Source of the DNA: Phocaeicola plebeius DSM 17135
GTDB lineage: Bacteria; Bacteroidota; Bacteroidia; Bacteroidales; Bacteroidaceae
Direction: 5' to 3'
Assembly: GCF_000187895.1 (NCBI RefSeq)
Contig: NZ_DS990131.1
Span: forward strand, 62,001 to 126,000
Length of the DNA stretch: 64,000 bases
Shown here: positions 63,843-64,000 of the stretch, piece by piece
Numbering within the stretch: the stretch's first letter is position 1
Layout of the letters: every line of letters begins with the position of its first letter
Notes under the pieces: generated by a model
Seen by the model: only the letters and a program-made list of their open reading frames with translations
Database searches by the model: none
Told to the model about the DNA's origin: nothing
Position numbers and translations under genes: made by a program

Positions 63843-64000
63843 CATCTATAAAAAACAGGTGGCATTGCTGATACGCATTATGCCGTCCGTGTACCGCATC
63901 AAAGATTTTGCAGTGCATGGAGGTACGGCTATCAACCTGTTCCACAAAAATATGCCGCGGTATTCAGTCGATATAGACCTCACCTATATTCCCGTACAGG
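63835..64000 (+). CDS. AbiEii/AbiGii-type nucleotidyltransferase toxin (partial, cut by window end)
   Basis: The first 55 codons only. VHGGTAINLF (residues about 30-39) and RYSVDIDLTY (about 44-53) are the GG...D-x-D nucleotidyltransferase motif of DUF1814/AbiEii. AbiEii toxins stop growth by modifying tRNA acceptor ends; pairs with AbiEi give phage abortive infection and element maintenance. It overlaps the antitoxin gene by 8 nt. It continues past base 64,000. Confidence 0.85.
   Translation, partial: MNDIYKKQVALLIRIMPSVYRIKDFAVHGGTAINLFHKNMPRYSVDIDLTYIPVQ

Overview
The window is chromosomal DNA of a gut Bacteroidales bacterium, most likely of the Bacteroides/Phocaeicola group. The evidence is: promoters with the Bacteroides -7 box TAnnTTTG, a GldH lipoprotein, hybrid two-component/AraC regulator architecture, a purH-mreBCD-PBP2-rodA cluster, and a Bacteroidetes-type conjugation (tra) region. 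Species cannot be fixed from the sequence alone.

Bases 1 to about 38,690 are ordinary, moderately AT-rich core chromosome. In order: a Sua5/YciO protein and an MscS channel; a flavo-diiron protein behind a radical SAM gene; an OmpA-family porin; two identical tRNA-Gln genes; rsfS-ftsH-cdsA; surE-lpxB (reverse strand); the parAB partition pair followed by a DUF5683 protein, an MltD-like lytic transglycosylase and a Rel/Spo (p)ppGpp enzyme; tmRNA; a stand-alone AICAR transformylase-like gene; a beta carbonic anhydrase; a PiT phosphate transporter; a stand-alone IMP cyclohydrolase leading into the rod-shape cluster mreB-mreC-mreD-mrdA-rodA; a reverse operon holB-PSP1-gldH; cardiolipin synthase; malate dehydrogenase; a PAP2 phosphatase with a barrel-like tail; and a 5'-truncated hybrid two-component regulator. 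Two gene-free gaps (17.3-17.7 kb and 33.6-34.2 kb) each hold a short tandem array with an exact 22-bp pitch.

From about 38,690 to the end lies the left part of an integrative conjugative element (ICE), visibly richer in G+C than the core. It begins at a GTACATTTGC sequence matching the GTANNTTTGC core used by CTnDOT-family elements, immediately before a tyrosine integrase. Next come a hypothetical gene that appears frameshifted in a T7 tract, a helix-turn-helix (excisionase-like) gene, a RepA-like AAA ATPase and a Toprim primase-like gene. After a repeat-rich control region, one long forward operon encodes the mating apparatus: two TraE/DUF4134 pilin-like proteins, TraF, the TraG/VirB4 ATPase, an orphan RNA polymerase alpha-CTD-like protein, two secreted proteins, a DUF5045 protein, TraJ, TraK, a TraL-position protein, TraM, TraN, TraO, a lipoprotein and a VirD4-type coupling protein. 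Two different beta-class DNA methyltransferases are embedded among the transfer genes. An AbiE type toxin-antitoxin/abortive infection pair follows; its toxin gene is cut by the window end. No relaxase and no right attachment site are present, so the element continues beyond base 64,000.
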